Shown one piece after another: positions 1 to 9,930 of a stretch of 64,000 bases of DNA. Under the pieces are notes generated by a model. That model was given only the letters and a program-made list of their open reading frames with translations. It was not told the DNA's origin and made no database searches. The stretch comes from Scolanthus callimorphus (Eukaryota; Cnidaria; Anthozoa; Actiniaria; Edwardsiidae). The first letter of the stretch is position 1. Each line of letters begins with the position of its first letter. The stretch covers positions 14,853,399 to 14,917,398 of the forward strand of contig CM066912.1 of assembly GCA_033964015.1 (NCBI GenBank), written 5' to 3'. A program made the translations under genes and the position numbers.

Positions 1-634
1 CCTATAAAATTAAAAGAATTGGAAGAAATAAGAAAAAGAATATTATGCTGCTAATAAAATCCTCTAATAAAAAAGAAACATTGCAGCAATGGCCATACTA
101 TAGTTCATGGATTGAGACAAAAGACAAAATATAACCAACCCTTCCTCCCAAGCCACAACCAGTGAGGTACATACCTACCAGCAAGGAATATTTGTTTCAA
201 TTCAATACCCCGAGTGGCGGTGAATTTTCCAGGGGAAGCACAAAATGTCCCTGGGTTCTGGTGCCTGAGTGTGGCATATTGTTCTTTCTATCGCTTCCCA
301 GAGGCAAGAGAGATATTTTCTTGGAAAGAGAACTACCTTGCTATGTTGCGGCCTTGGGGAGGATGTTTGAACCTTCCTAAGAGGAACAAATTTCCTACCA
401 TATTATTCTGTATAATATGAATACAAACACTGGCGAAGAATTAGGACAAAGACAGAAAAGTATCTGGTGGACCATGTGTCAGCCGTCTGAAGTCTCCCAC
501 TTGTCTCACTCCCAGATTCTTTGTAAAACAGCCAACTGTTTGTATCCTAGCCATTTTGAATAATTTACTTTGTTTGATGAGTTTTTTTTTTGTTGTTGTT
601 ACGGATTTACAGTATTTTTATAGTATCCCTGAAT
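1..634. other. Intergenic or intronic, no gene recognised
   Basis: I see no coding exon, RNA gene or repeat structure that I can support here. Because the minus-strand CACTA-like gene to the right has an open splice donor at 898, further 3' exons of it may lie here or beyond the left edge. A minus-strand open stretch around 180-380 was examined but did not match the expected continuation of that protein. Confidence 0.4.
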
Positions 635-801
635 AGAGCAGATTTCGTATGCCATGAAAGAGTTGTACCATGCCGCGACCCTGACCATACTGAGACTACG
701 CAGTTTTGTTCGGTATCTACAGCAGGCCAGGTTCCATACTGCCACCGCGAACGTACCGCGCCATGTCACAGTACTTTTTACAGTCATATGAAATGTGCTC
801 T
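635..801. mobile_element. Short inverted-repeat element (MITE-like)
   Basis: The ends AGAGCAGATTTCGTATG and CATATGAAATGTGCTCT are imperfect inverted repeats about 165 bp apart, with no coding capacity between them. The same AGAGC-GATTTCAGATGA type of terminus recurs at 37511-37752 and near 48025, so this is probably one copy of a dispersed family. No target duplication is clear. Confidence 0.5.
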
Positions 802-898
802 AGCTCAAAACACTACAAGTGAAATTGAACATTCCAAATTATGCCAAAAAAGAATTGCATAACTACTGTAGCAAGCATGTACATTATGACTGACATAC

Positions 899-1015
899 TT
901 GCCTTCTCTTTCAAGGTTATGAAGGGAATGTGCAAATGGCTTCAGGAAGGTAGACAGGACTGGTTTCTTGTCGCCAAACCATAGGCCTCCCAAAACCATA
1001 TTCTCAACTTTTTTC
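899..1015 (-). CDS. CACTA transposase-like gene, exon 4
   Basis: This is a 117-bp internal exon of the minus-strand gene whose earlier exons lie at 3402-3642 and 3731-4501. It has a clean acceptor (TTTTCATAG) and a GTATGT donor. It encodes a segment containing ENMVLGGLWFGDKKPVL and FLKPFAHSLHNLEREG, which continues the VNELEPMKR end of exon 3. This Gly-rich LGGLWFG block directly after a VNELP block is typical of the transposase_21/CACTA-derived proteins common in cnidarian genomes (family knowledge). Phase matches: exon 3 ends with two codon bases and this exon supplies the third. It ends in phase 2, so more exons are expected downstream. I could not place them in 1-890. Confidence 0.7.
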
Positions 1016-1318
1016 CTATGAAAATAGGTAATCACCAAGGGTCCATCATTTAAATCATTGTGAAAATTACATTTGTTTTACTGTCAAAAGTAAAGGCAGT
1101 ACCAGAAAGCATTAAAATGTTGTTGCCTTGACTGTCCACATGATTTCTGAGAGGGACCTAAGTAAAAATCAGAGATGGGATCCCCCCTTATCCCAGCTAC
1201 ATTACGATCCCAGGTTTCATGAAGTTGAGATCCCACCTCATCCCACATGAGATCCCAGCCTGGATTATTGGACGGGATAAGAACTTGGGTCACAATGTAT
1301 ATTTCTTCAGCCCCATCA

Positions 1319-1728
1319 TAATAGAGTAGTCAAGTGATGACGTCACAAAAAAACAAATTTTCGATTTAGCAATATTTCTCCTTGCATTTGGAAAGGGCAT
1401 AATACATGAATGCTACAAACCAAAATTGAGGCAAATCGGATGAAACGCGACCAAGATAATAACCCCTGAATACATCATTTTCTTTAAGAAATCACTGTAT
1501 TTTTTGGTTGCGTTCATAAAGTTTTGAATGCAGTCTAAAATACAGTGATTTGTTAAAGAAAATAATGTATTCAGGTGGCCATATCTTGGTCGCGTTTCAA
1601 CCGATTTGCATCATTTTTCCATCTTTGCATCATCTCTTTCCACTTTGTCTTTCGTTATTCCTGGACTAAAATCAGAAATTCAAGATTTCTCAAATGTATG
1701 ACGTCACACTTGAGTACTCTATCATCAT
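1319..1728. mobile_element. Foldback element in CACTA-gene intron
   Basis: Two arms of about 180 bp are inverted relative to each other. The left starts near TAGTCAAGTGATGACGTCAC and the right ends near GACGTCACACTTGAGTACTC. They share the inner blocks GAAACGCGACCAAGATA and ATACAGTGATTT, and a short loop lies around 1500-1540. There is no ORF of note. It abuts the 10-bp target duplication of the Mutator-like element at 1739. Confidence 0.65.
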
Positions 1729-1738
1729 CATTTATATG

Positions 1739-2132
1739 TAGCCTGCTAGCAGGCGTTGGAGGCTGTTTTTATCGGCGAAACCCCGGAGTTCGTAGTCGCG
1801 AGCGCCATCTTGGATTTTTTTGGCCGAGTGACAATGGGGCGAGTGACAAAACGAGGGGGGGGGGGGGGGGGGGGGAGAGAGGCGGAGGGAACGCCTGCAA
1901 GGAAACTATGCATTTTTGAGCCGCTAATTAAATTCCCGTCCACCAGCTGACGGGAATTATGATTGGCTAATCGGTCAATATGTCAATCATCTCCGAGCGT
2001 GTTGGGGTCACACATTCTCAAACATTCTCAAACAAGCAGTCGATTCGGCAGAAGCAAGTAATTTCGCGTGTGCCTTCTTACTTCGGTTCCAAGTCAAAAT
2101 AAATTGCTCGAGCTAGGAGCTGGCGATCAAAG
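1739..2132 (+). repeat. Left TIR of Mutator-like element
   Basis: This arm includes a G run at about 1855-1875, the sequence GCGCCATCTTGGAT, and an inner end AGCTAGGAGCTGGCGATCAA. That inner end is repeated in reverse complement at about 2908-2930. Confidence 0.8.
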
Positions 2133-2154
2133 GCCTGCTTGAAGGGCGAGATGG

Positions 2155-2499
2155 CAGTTTTTTGAGATGGCAGTTTTTCCGACTGGCTTCGGCAAAGCTA
2201 TGATTTTCACTGTGTTTTGTATCGCGAAGAGAGGATCTAGTGATGGAAAGCGTCCCCGCTTCGGTTTATATAGTAATATATCTCTACTCAAAAGCCTAAC
2301 TGCTGACCAAACGGATGAGATCGAATCTATCGAATGTACAATGAGGGATTTAACTGCGGAAATGTTTGAAGAAACCCTCCTCAGCCTGGTTCTATCCGAC
2401 GTGATAGTTGTTGAAACATGCCGCTTGATTCTCGATCACCGGCTTTTCTTCGCCACAGCGTCCTTCTTCTCCTCTCACACAGCGATCTCGATTACTTAA
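2155..2499 (+). pseudogene. RecQ/DEAD-type helicase fragment inside the Mutator-like element
   Basis: A 110-residue open frame begins MAVFPTGFGKAMIF, which resembles the Walker A motif (PTGFGK) of RecQ-like helicases. About 30 residues later it has ISLLKSLTADQTDEIES, resembling the following motif Ia with its PL-SL--DQ pattern. The downstream DEAH box and later motifs are absent and the frame ends at 2499, so this is a truncated remnant, not a working helicase. A 16-bp tandem duplication (GAGATGGCAGTTTTTT-like) sits at its start. Because it lies wholly between the two TIRs it may be a captured host fragment, as in Pack-MULEs. It could instead be a residue of an internal gene of the element. 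Confidence 0.5.
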
Positions 2500-2907
2500 A
2501 ATATCTGCGAGTGTGGCTTAGTTTCCTTCTGCAGGTTTTACTAAATACGAGACGAAATATTCACAGTGTTTTCGAGTTCAAAGGCTAGCGTTCTTGCACA
2601 ACTCAGCGAGCGTATGCGAATCATTCTTTCCAACTTTATACCGGTCCCTGGATATTTGCGAAGTTTCTAATAAATCGCTTCTATTTATATAAATAAAAAG
2701 AATGCCATAAACTTAAACGGTAAAATAATACTGTTGAAGAAAGTCTCTTTATACAGAAGAATTTATTTCGAAGTAAATTAACCGCAAACTCGCTGTAAAA
2801 TGTGCATTATTTGCGCACAACTTCGCACCTAAAACTGCACGCATCGTTGTTTCGAGCAACCTATCTTTTGTCGTTCTTTGGTAGATTAGAGAAGTGTGAT
2901 ATGTAAG

Positions 2908-3320
2908 TTGATCGCCAGCTCCTAGCTCGAGCGATTTCTTTTGACTTAATAGAACCGAAGTAAGAAAGCGCACGCGAAATTACTTGCTTCTGCCGAATCG
3001 ACCTCTATATTTATTTGTTGAGTTTCCGTTTGAGAATGTGTGACCCCAACACGCTCGGAGATGATTGACATATTGACCGATTAGCCAATCATAATTCCCG
3101 TCTGCTGGTGGACGGGAATTTAATTAGCGACTCAAAAATGCATAGTTTCCTTGCAGGCGTTCTTTCCGCCTCTCTCCCACCCCCCCCCCCCCCCCCCCCC
3201 CCCCCTCGTTTTGTCACTCGCCCCATTGTCACTCGGCCAAAAAATCCAAGATGGCGCTCGCGACTACGAACTCCGGGGTTTCGCCGATAAAAACAGCCTC
3301 CAACGCCTGCTAGCAGGCTA
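2908..3320 (-). repeat. Right TIR of Mutator-like element
   Basis: This is the reverse complement of the left arm. It carries a C run at about 3180-3205 and the sequence ATCCAAGATGGCGCTCG. The outer end CGCCTGCTAGCAGGCTA is followed directly by the TSD CATTTATATG. Confidence 0.8.
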
Positions 3321-3401
3321 CATTTATATGTGGCACTATTGGCCTTCGGAGCTTCATGAATCATGAAATCAATTGACAAAAATATATGAAAAGTATGATA
3401 C

Positions 3402-3642
3402 CTTTTCATTGGTTCCAGCTCATTCACTTGGAAGAATAATGGCCATATGCTGGAGTTTGAAGACTTGAAGATGGCTACACCATCAGTGTTAAACTTCAAA
3501 GAAATGGAGTTTGCCGTAGCAAGAGCCCTGCCAGGTTTAGAAAGGTTCCTGTAGAGACGGCCATCCAAGACATCTTCTATGTTGCTTGGATGCTGTTTCT
3601 TTCGGGTATTTTTGTATGAAAGTGCCACTTTGAATTCTTCTC
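3402..3642 (-). CDS. CACTA transposase-like gene, exon 3
   Basis: This 241-bp exon lies between the acceptor TTTAAG and the donor AAAAG|GTATCA. It encodes DVLDGRLYRNLSKPGRAL, then ISLKFNTDGVAIFKSS, then IWPLFFQVNELEPMK. The order LYRNL, F-NTDGV--FKSS, WP-----NELP is the conserved catalytic-region signature of transposase_21/CACTA-derived proteins (family knowledge). The Asp of NTDGV is the recognisable acidic residue. Phases join exon 2 (ends with one codon base) and exon 4 (needs one base). The next intron holds the Mutator-like element and a foldback element. Whether the gene is an active transposase, domesticated or dying cannot be told here. Confidence 0.75.
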
Positions 3643-3730
3643 CTTAAAGAGAAGTCATTGCCATTGTTTTAAAAACGTTTTGACTTCAAGGACCTTATTC
3701 ACAATATAATAAAATGGGAAATCAACTTAC

Positions 3731-4501
3731 GCTTGAACAGTTCTTTCAGTTGTTCATCTATAGGGAGAACGACAAAGCTTGTTGTTGCTTGCTTTCCATT
3801 TAGTGCCTTCTGGCAGGTGGGACAGTTGTCTGGCACATTCATTCCAACATACTCAGAACAGTATAAACAGCTGTAATGACGCTCCGCAGAAACATGCTGA
3901 TATTGAAAAACCTTTTTTAGGCCAGCCAAAGAACGAACACATTTATTGGCTGGTCCTTGGATGCAGTGTAGATTGATAACCTCAATCATTTCTTCCAAAC
4001 ACACTCCAGTCAGTTTGTGTTTTAAAGCAAGTGTCAGTATTAATAGGATGCTTTCTGACAATTTGATACTTGCACCATCATAAAGAGGGGGGTCATTGCA
4101 CAGGTCAAATCCAAAACTCCCTGAAGCAATTTCATCTGTGGTCCCATGGTCATCTGTGATTCCATGGTCAATGTTCTGTTCGTCATCATCAAGATCACAA
4201 TCTAGGTCATAATGACCTGACTCATGTTCATCACCTTGTGAGCTTGAGTCATAATCAAAAGCATCCATAACCTGTATATCGTCAATTTCATGTTCAGCAA
4301 CTATTGGGTTTGGGCTGTGACCACATTCATATAAACCAGCCGTAGTTTGAATGTCATCTGATTCATCCAATGCATATGCATAACTGATGTTAGCTGAATT
4401 ATCAGGATTTTCCTGCACAAGCTCTTCTCCTGATAGACTGGCAGTTACAAGTGTCCCTCTGTTGCAACTTTCACTCCAACTTTCATTATACCACCTTGAC
4501 T
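3731..4501 (-). CDS. CACTA transposase-like gene, exon 2
   Basis: This 771-bp uninterrupted exon starts at the acceptor TTTGCTACAG and ends at a consensus donor AAGC|GTAAGT. The N-terminal half is strongly acidic, rich in Asp, Glu and His between roughly residues 30 and 120. The C-terminal half has LILTLALKHKLTGVCLEEM, then a four-Cys zinc-ribbon-like block (CLYC about 15 residues before CPTC), then LPIDEQLKELFKR leading into exon 3. This layout, with acidic leader, hydrophobic LTLALKHKLT helix, Cys-rich ribbon and LPI-EQL-ELF, matches CACTA-derived proteins I know from cnidarians. The exon begins in phase 1, compatible with the donor of the proposed split first exon at 5923. Confidence 0.75.
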
Positions 4502-5922
4502 CTGTAGCAAAGACATAAAAAGGATATTAGAAGGCCGCGCCGAGATAAAAATTTTATCTTTGAGTGTTGAAAACTTTTAACACAAGAATATAAAATTTGT
4601 ATCTACAGGCAGCCATGTGATGTAATGTTTATTATGGATGAAAAACCCGTAGGGGGGGGGGGGGGCAGAAAAAAATATGCAAGACTATTTTTTTCAGAGA
4701 TAACTGAATACAGGGCTTTTTTTTTCGGAGTCCAAGTTTAGCAGGATTTTTTAAAGCACAATGTTCTGTGCCATACTCAGTTGCAGGATATTTTTTGCTG
4801 CCAAAAACCACCTGCAGGATATTTATTTTTGTATTTTATGAGTTGCAGAAAATGTAGAACCAAGCTCTGCTTTTCGCAACGTTGCGAGACAAGTTGCTAC
4901 AGGTAACATGTCTTGGCAATTTATCACACAATGGTTCCCTGAATGTGCCAATCCACACGCTTGTTTTGATAATGCTGCTGTAATTTATAATTTTCCATGC
5001 TGGTGTATTGCATAGGTTGCAAAAAATATTGTGAGCATGTAACATCCCGTGGCAACTACCGATGATTTTTCAAAGTGTCTATATGGCCGACTGACGGTCA
5101 AATAACAGCACACAAAATCATCATTTTCAAGATGAAAAAAATAAATAATCAGTATTTATTCTTGGTTAGGTTAGGTTAGGCTTAGGGTTAGGATTTGGTT
5201 AGGTTAGTGCTCAAAATACTAAATTTATTTCGTCTGCCGGCCAAATAGTCAATGGAAAACAATAGAAAACTGCCGGTAATTTAGCAACAGCGATGATTTT
5301 TAATTCGTCACTGTTGCGTTGCGAGTTGCAAGAAAAATTGACTCGTGTAACATGGCCTTTACTAGACAAGAAGTGAGTCGAAAAACTGCGACTGACTGAC
5401 AAAGTTTAGTCGCAAAAGAGAAAAACTTAGTCACAAAAGCGACCCCACGGGCACAATTTGCAGCCCTATATGTAACTATGCATAACAATTATATTCCGAA
5501 GCCTGATTGGGGTTGACGGAATGAAGGTCATGAGGGTGAGAGGAATTATTGTTTCTAGTTGAATCACACTAGAAAAAGTTAAGCTTATAGCTTTCAAAAT
5601 CGCAAACCGGCACAACCGCGGGACCGTCAACCCCCGTCCCGTCCCCCGTTACTAACGGCGTTAGATAAATTTTAGGCAATCATTTACCTACATATCCCTC
5701 CATTCAAACCGACTGTGGCATGGATTTTACTGCATACAGTATGTCAAAATAGTAATAAATAGTAATAGAAGATGAGCAAATTATAAATTGCTTGTGCTGC
5801 CCACGTTTTAAACTTGTGAGTGCGATCGCGATCGAGTCTTTTAGTTTTAAGTATATGAAAATTTAAAATCATGAACATGGGCTAGTAACCCAGGAAAGCG
5901 TTCAAAATGCTTTGATTTGTAC
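4502..5922. other. Intron-like stretch with G run and telomere-like motif
   Basis: This lies between proposed exons 1 and 2 of the CACTA-like gene. It contains a G run near 4651-4664. Around 5161-5206 is a short degenerate TTAGG/TTAGGG tract (GGTTAGGTTAGGCTTAGGG), too short to be a telomere. I see no exon or complete transposon in it. Confidence 0.4.
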
Positions 5923-6036
5923 CTTCTTGAAATGATGTTGATGGCAATGGCATTTTGGGGTCAAGCTCTCCGATCGTCCTTCTTCGCGTGGCCTCCCTTT
6001 CAGCGGCAATTCGAGTGCTCTTCTCTCGATAAAACG
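5923..6036 (-). CDS. Putative CACTA-like gene exon 1, downstream part, split by Ngaro insertion
   Basis: The minus-strand frame reads FYREKSTRIAAEREATRRRT and ends at a donor GAAG|GTACAA in phase 1, the phase needed by exon 2 at 4501. Its upstream side stops at the 3' end of the Ngaro element. Removing 6037-13204 joins it in frame to an ATG at 13247, giving a basic, Arg-rich N-terminus of about 52 codons. An Arg-rich leader is common in this gene family. The exact pre-insertion junction is uncertain by one or two bases because the element ends in a T run. This is inference from frame and splice phase. Confidence 0.5.
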
Positions 6037-6037
6037 T

Positions 6038-6256
6038 TTTATATTTTCGTCTTCCTCTAACTAAAGAGATAGACAAACGGGGGCTGTCGCGCTTCTTGCT
6101 CGTTTACTGGCCAGGATTAAGACAAGACGATTGTTGGAGTTAAAATGGCTGAGGGCGATAGCCCAAAGCCGCTTTAATCGAAATCCTTTTAACCAAATCG
6201 AAAAAGGAACATGTCGTTTTTACAGTGCCCAGTAAAGGTGAGGGCAATCAAAACGC
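6038..6256 (-). repeat. Ngaro split repeat B2
   Basis: This is a 219-bp direct repeat of 6527-6745, from TTTATATTTTCGTCTTCC to GGCAATCAAAACGC, identical as far as I can read. It forms the 3' terminus of the element and is separated from A2 by 37 bp. Confidence 0.9.
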
Positions 6257-6293
6257 AATCACAATCATGTGGAAGGCTAGGGGAGGAGGAGGG

Positions 6294-6527
6294 TCGAAGG
6301 AAAAAACAGCGTGTTCGCTTCAAGGTCTCGACGAATGGTTGATTGCATAATTCGCCCCCTAGAGGGGGTTAATGGAAATCCTCTCCTCGAGATCCGGCGG
6401 CCGCCACGTGACCGTAATTGTTACATAATCAATCTCTTGAGTATAATGGCTACGTATTAACAACTAATAGATCGTGACAGGCGGAATTGAAAATATAAAA
6501 ATCACATTCGCTGTGCAAATATTCCAT
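6294..6527 (-). repeat. Ngaro split repeat A2
   Basis: This is a 234-bp direct repeat of A1 at 12970-13204. Differences are C5/C4 and G5/G6 runs, GGCGG/GGCGGG, and one T/G substitution. It overlaps or abuts B1 at 6527, the junction expected in the circular intermediate of these elements. Confidence 0.9.
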
Positions 6528-6745
6528 TTATATTTTCGTCTTCCTCTAACTAAAGAGATAGACAAACGGGGGCTGTCGCGCTTCTTGCTCGTTTACTGGC
6601 CAGGATTAAGACAAGACGATTGTTGGAGTTAAAATGGCTGAGGGCGATAGCCCAAAGCCGCTTTAATCGAAATCCTTTTAACCAAATCGAAAAAGGAACA
6701 TGTCGTTTTTACAGTGCCCAGTAAAGGTGAGGGCAATCAAAACGC
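6527..6745 (-). repeat. Ngaro split repeat B1
   Basis: This is a 219-bp copy of B2 at 6038-6256, directly joined to A2. In YR retrotransposons the B1-A2 junction templates both ends of the circle. Confidence 0.9.
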
Positions 6746-7025
6746 CAAATGCATCATAGGGCAAGTATGATGCAGCCCCACCCAAGAAGCACGACAGCCG
6801 CAAGAAAACATTGATCGATGAGCCGAAATGACTCAGGAATCGTTTATTATCTTTTACTAAAACATGAGCCAGAGTATAACGTGTAACCTGGCTAGCCTGC
6901 TCTGGGGTGCTGCTGCCTGTGCTGTTCAGACCCCTCACCAAGCTTAAGGACGAAACGTGTTTGATTACTCCTGGCCGCTGCCTCTTGCTAATCGGCTAGG
7001 TGGGTAATATGGTGAAGTGTTTCTA

Positions 7026-7262
7026 AAGAGCTGCTACATCTGGCCACGCAGCGCGGTTGCTAACGATGATCCTAAAAAGAGCTGCTGCATCGTGCTAATC
7101 AGCTCATGTACTAATTACGACCTTGAAGAGCTGCTGCATCTTGCGAATCAGCTCATATACAACTAATTACGGACCTGAAGAGCTGCTGCATCTTGCTATT
7201 CAGCTCGTATACTCAAGACGGCCTTGAAGAGCTGCTGCATCTTGCTATTCAGCTCATCAAGG
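7026..7262. repeat. Minisatellite of about 50-bp units 3' of the recombinase gene
   Basis: At least four imperfect units share GAGCTGCTGCATCTTGC followed by TATTCAGCTCAT. They begin at about 7028, 7078, 7126, 7177 and 7224. They lie between the recombinase stop and B1. Confidence 0.75.
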
Positions 7263-8186
7263 CTAACTTGCCATAGAAGCTATTCGAATGTATTTATGGA
7301 AAGCATTAGAACGCCATCTGCCGAGTGCTCTTATCTGAGCATCGGACATTCCCCTTTCTGCTGCATGGGAGGCTGCACCGATTCTGAAACTGTGGCCTTT
7401 ATAACGATTCGGGTTAAGTCCACAAAAACGTATCGCTAGGTTCAACTGATCAGCAAAGTCGGACCGTGAAACGGGAGACCAGTCCAAGTTTACAAAAAGG
7501 GGGCCCCCTTTATCGCCTCGCAGGGCCAGGTATGCCAATACAATTTCGATAGGGCAGAAAGTATCATAGCGGCTGATCAAAACTGAAAAAGGACGTTTCC
7601 CGTAATTGTGTTTGTAATCCAAAAACGTGACTTTAAGGGACACAACGTTTCCCAGGCCATCCACTAATTTTGTGAGTTGGTGTAACTGCAAAGGAGGGCA
7701 GGCATCCCGAGAGGTCCCTACGGTCATCTCGCCAACTCTCAAGAAAGCGTGGAAAGCTAAGGAGCACATAGCCTTGAAGCGCACTTCACGGTAACCACAG
7801 GCGGAGAGACGACTCGAGGCCGCCAAGATCCTGTGTAAGATGGGAAGCGTTATCGGAAGGCGATCGTCTAGTCTTGACCCCAGCTTCCCGTAACCCTTTA
7901 GCATTTGCAAAATGACAAAAACTTTAGTAGGGTCCGGCCAACCCGAGAGTCGGTGAATATAGCCTAAGGCCGAAACGTAGGTGTTAACTGTAGAAGCTGC
8001 GTACGACTTGTCAAATAGATACGCAATGAAAAGAGCCAACGTAGGCGGGGAAATAGGCATAGCTACCTCCGAAGTGTGGAAAATTGACAGTACAAATTCG
8101 GAAAAAAGCCGCCATGCTCTCTGATACGTCGGAACAGACGAACGCTGGAGACTGGAACGCAGGAGGTGCGTTACGGTAGGTGCCAA
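7263..8186 (-). CDS. Tyrosine recombinase of Ngaro element
   Basis: About 307 residues form a full-length YR of the DIRS/Ngaro class, which integrates the circular cDNA in the nucleus. The N-terminal SAM-like core-binding half ends near residue 110. The catalytic residues are visible in order: Arg150 in AFLRVGEMT, His265 and Arg268 in GHSFRIGAAS, the GRW box at 289-291, and the nucleophile Tyr299 in FHKYIRI. The frame begins without an ATG (a TTG at 8186) and overlaps the 3' end of the RNase H frame by 16 bp. It is therefore probably made by frameshifting, reinitiation or splicing, or a start was lost by an indel. The catalytic tetrad is intact. Confidence 0.9.
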   Translation of the reverse strand: MAPTVTHLLRSSLQRSSVPTYQRAWRLFSEFVLSIFHTSEVAMPISPPTLALFIAYLFDKSYAASTVNTYVSALGYIHRLSGWPDPTKVFVILQMLKGYGKLGSRLDDRLPITLPILHRILAASSRLSACGYREVRFKAMCSLAFHAFLRVGEMTVGTSRDACPPLQLHQLTKLVDGLGNVVSLKVTFLDYKHNYGKRPFSVLISRYDTFCPIEIVLAYLALRGDKGGPLFVNLDWSPVSRSDFADQLNLAIRFCGLNPNRYKGHSFRIGAASHAAERGMSDAQIRALGRWRSNAFHKYIRIASMAS

Positions 8187-8922
8187 TTCTCCGGCCGCAG
8201 AGAAAGGGGGATGTCTGTAGGATGCTGATCCATTTGAGAAGGGGCCAACTGCCTGAAAACTTGCACCTGTAAGCGAGATAAAGCATCGGCGAGTTCGTTC
8301 TGGATTCCTGGTATGTGTTTAGCTTTGAAAACGATATTTCGCCGCAAGCAAATCAGCACTAATTTACGTACAAAATGCATCAGGGTCCTGTCTTTACACG
8401 ACTGTTTGTTGATAACATGCACCAATGCTTCATTGTCGGTATAGAAGAGGATGCAGCGATTGCTCATTTTGTGACCCCACAGGTGCAAACTCAAGACAAT
8501 TGGGAAAAACTCGAGAATCGCAATATTGCGGTAGCGCCAACTATCTGGCCATCGGCCATTGCACAAGTGGTTCCCAAAAACGGCACCAAAACCGAGGGCG
8601 CCAGAGGCATCTGTGTACAGATGTAGCTTTGTTGAGCTGTGCCACGTGTCGTCTATGAAAAAAGCACGCCCATTGAAGTCAGACAAGAAAGAAAGCCACA
8701 GTCTAAGGTCGGCCTTAGTGTCCACCGTGAGGCGAATTTTGTAGGACGGTTTCCTAACGCCGATGGTGAGGTCAATGAGCCTTCTCAGAAAGGCCCGTCC
8801 TGGACGCACAACTGAGCATGCAAAATTTAAAAGGCCGACGAGAGACTGCAACTGGTGCAAAGTCACCTTTTTGCGTTTCAAGAAAAGTGTGATATCGGAC
8901 ACGCATTTGCAGATCTTATCGA
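8171..8922 (-). CDS. Ngaro Pol, RNase H part
   Basis: The frame from 8902 to 8171 continues the RT with a connection segment (KVTLHQLQSLVGLLNFA). It then has an RNase H fold: YTDASGALGFGAV (first Asp), ILEFFPIVLSLHLWG (Glu), FYTDNEALVHVIN (Asp) and NELADALSRL (last Asp). All four metal-binding acidic positions are present. RNase H degrades the RNA strand during cDNA synthesis. It is one base out of frame with the RT upstream. The conserved reading passes from the RT frame to this one near 8922, as expected if a base is missing from a C run there. Confidence 0.88.
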
Positions 8923-9930
8923 GGGAAGGCGAGCTTCACTCAAGATTGAATCGAGTTCAATGCCTGCGAAACACAGAGTGGTTGACGGTCCGCATGTCTT
9001 TTCTGGTGCCATGGGGATGCCCAGATAGTGGCAAAGGCGTAGGAATAGCTCCAAGGAGCTGTTACAAAGTGACTTATTTGGCGCAATGATTAGGAAATCA
9101 TCGAGCAGATGTATCATCTGACTGATGCCTAGCTTTGTTTTAGCTACCCACTCCACAGCTGTGCTGAAAGTTTCGAAAGTACGACAGGAGCTGGCTAGTC
9201 CCATGGGTAAACATCGGTCGTAAAAATAGCTATCCCTCCATTTGATGCCTAATAACCCATAGTCATCAGGGCTAATAGGAATAATCCTAAATGCATTTTT
9301 GACATCCGTTTTTGCCATAAAGGAACCGTGTCCTGCTATTTTGATACACTGTATGGCCTTATCGATGGAAGCGTATGAGACACTGGTATACTCCGTGGGG
9401 ATACCATCGTTGACAGAATGCCCCTTAGGGTAAGACAAATGATGTATCATACGGAATTCCCCAGGAGTCTTTTTGGGGACCACACCCAAGGGTGAAACAT
9501 GAAAGGGTACCAAAGGAGGGGACGCATATGGACCGGCGAGCCTATGGGCGGCCAGCTCCTTACAAATTTTTGCATCAACAATTTCAGGATTCTCCAGTGC
9601 AGAAAGGAGATTAGACGGCTCCCCAGAAGGGCATCGACCGTCAAAATGGGTGGGGAATCCATGTGAAAAACCTTCAATAAGCTGCTGTTTGGTTTCCGGA
9701 TGGTAGCCGGATAGAAAATATGCTAATCTTTCAACTCTTAGTGGGGTGGGCAGCTGGGGACTTGGCAAATCGTTGTCTGGATGCTGGCTGGGATTGGTCA
9801 CCTTGTTTCCGTTGGCCACGAAAATTACAGTGCAGAGCCCGATGGGCTCCAGAGCACCGGAAACAGGAGTGTTTGTAATTGCACCCAGAGCATTCTTGCC
9901 CCTTATGAAATTTAAAACAAACCCCCCTGG
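8878..9930 (-). CDS. Ngaro Pol, reverse transcriptase part
   Basis: The RT domain begins around VPKKTPGEFRMIHHLSYPKG. It shows the first catalytic Asp in FMAKTDVKNAF, the substrate loop RCLPMGLASS, and the active-site box as HLLDDFLIIAP (LLDD in place of the common YxDD). It ends with FAGIELDS. A 647-residue frame from 10821 appears to fuse Gag to RT. The true Gag zinc-finger reading between about 9780 and 9925 is in a different frame, so the fusion is probably an artefact of a missing base in a G6 run near 9925. Natural Pol would then start in this frame, overlapping the Gag 3' end. Confidence 0.88.
   Translation of the reverse strand, partial: PGGFVLNFIRGKNALGAITNTPVSGALEPIGLCTVIFVANGNKVTNPSQHPDNDLPSPQLPTPLRVERLAYFLSGYHPETKQQLIEGFSHGFPTHFDGRCPSGEPSNLLSALENPEIVDAKICKELAAHRLAGPYASPPLVPFHVSPLGVVPKKTPGEFRMIHHLSYPKGHSVNDGIPTEYTSVSYASIDKAIQCIKIAGHGSFMAKTDVKNAFRIIPISPDDYGLLGIKWRDSYFYDRCLPMGLASSCRTFETFSTAVEWVAKTKLGISQMIHLLDDFLIIAPNKSLCNSSLELFLRLCHYLGIPMAPEKTCGPSTTLCFAGIELDSILSEARLPSIRSANACPISHFS

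Larger units (their letters stand above)
1739..3320. mobile_element. Mutator-like element with long TIRs and 10-bp TSD
   Basis: Inverted arms at 1739-2132 and 2908-3320 are about 400 bp each. They begin TAGCCTGCTAGCAGGCGTTG, where GCCTGCTAGCAGGC is itself a perfect palindrome. Identical 10-bp direct repeats CATTTATATG flank it at 1729-1738 and 3321-3330. Long TIRs with 9-10 bp duplications are characteristic of MULE-type DNA transposons (established knowledge), so the class is inferred. Each arm holds a pure G or C run of over 20 bases and a copy of GCGCCATCTTGGAT. No transposase is present, so it is non-autonomous. The interior carries a helicase-like fragment. The element sits in the intron between CACTA-like exons 3 and 4. 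Confidence 0.85.

Noticed and set aside
5161..5206. Telomere-like TTAGG/TTAGGG tract
   Set aside because: Under 50 bp and degenerate, with ordinary sequence on both sides. At most an interstitial relic.
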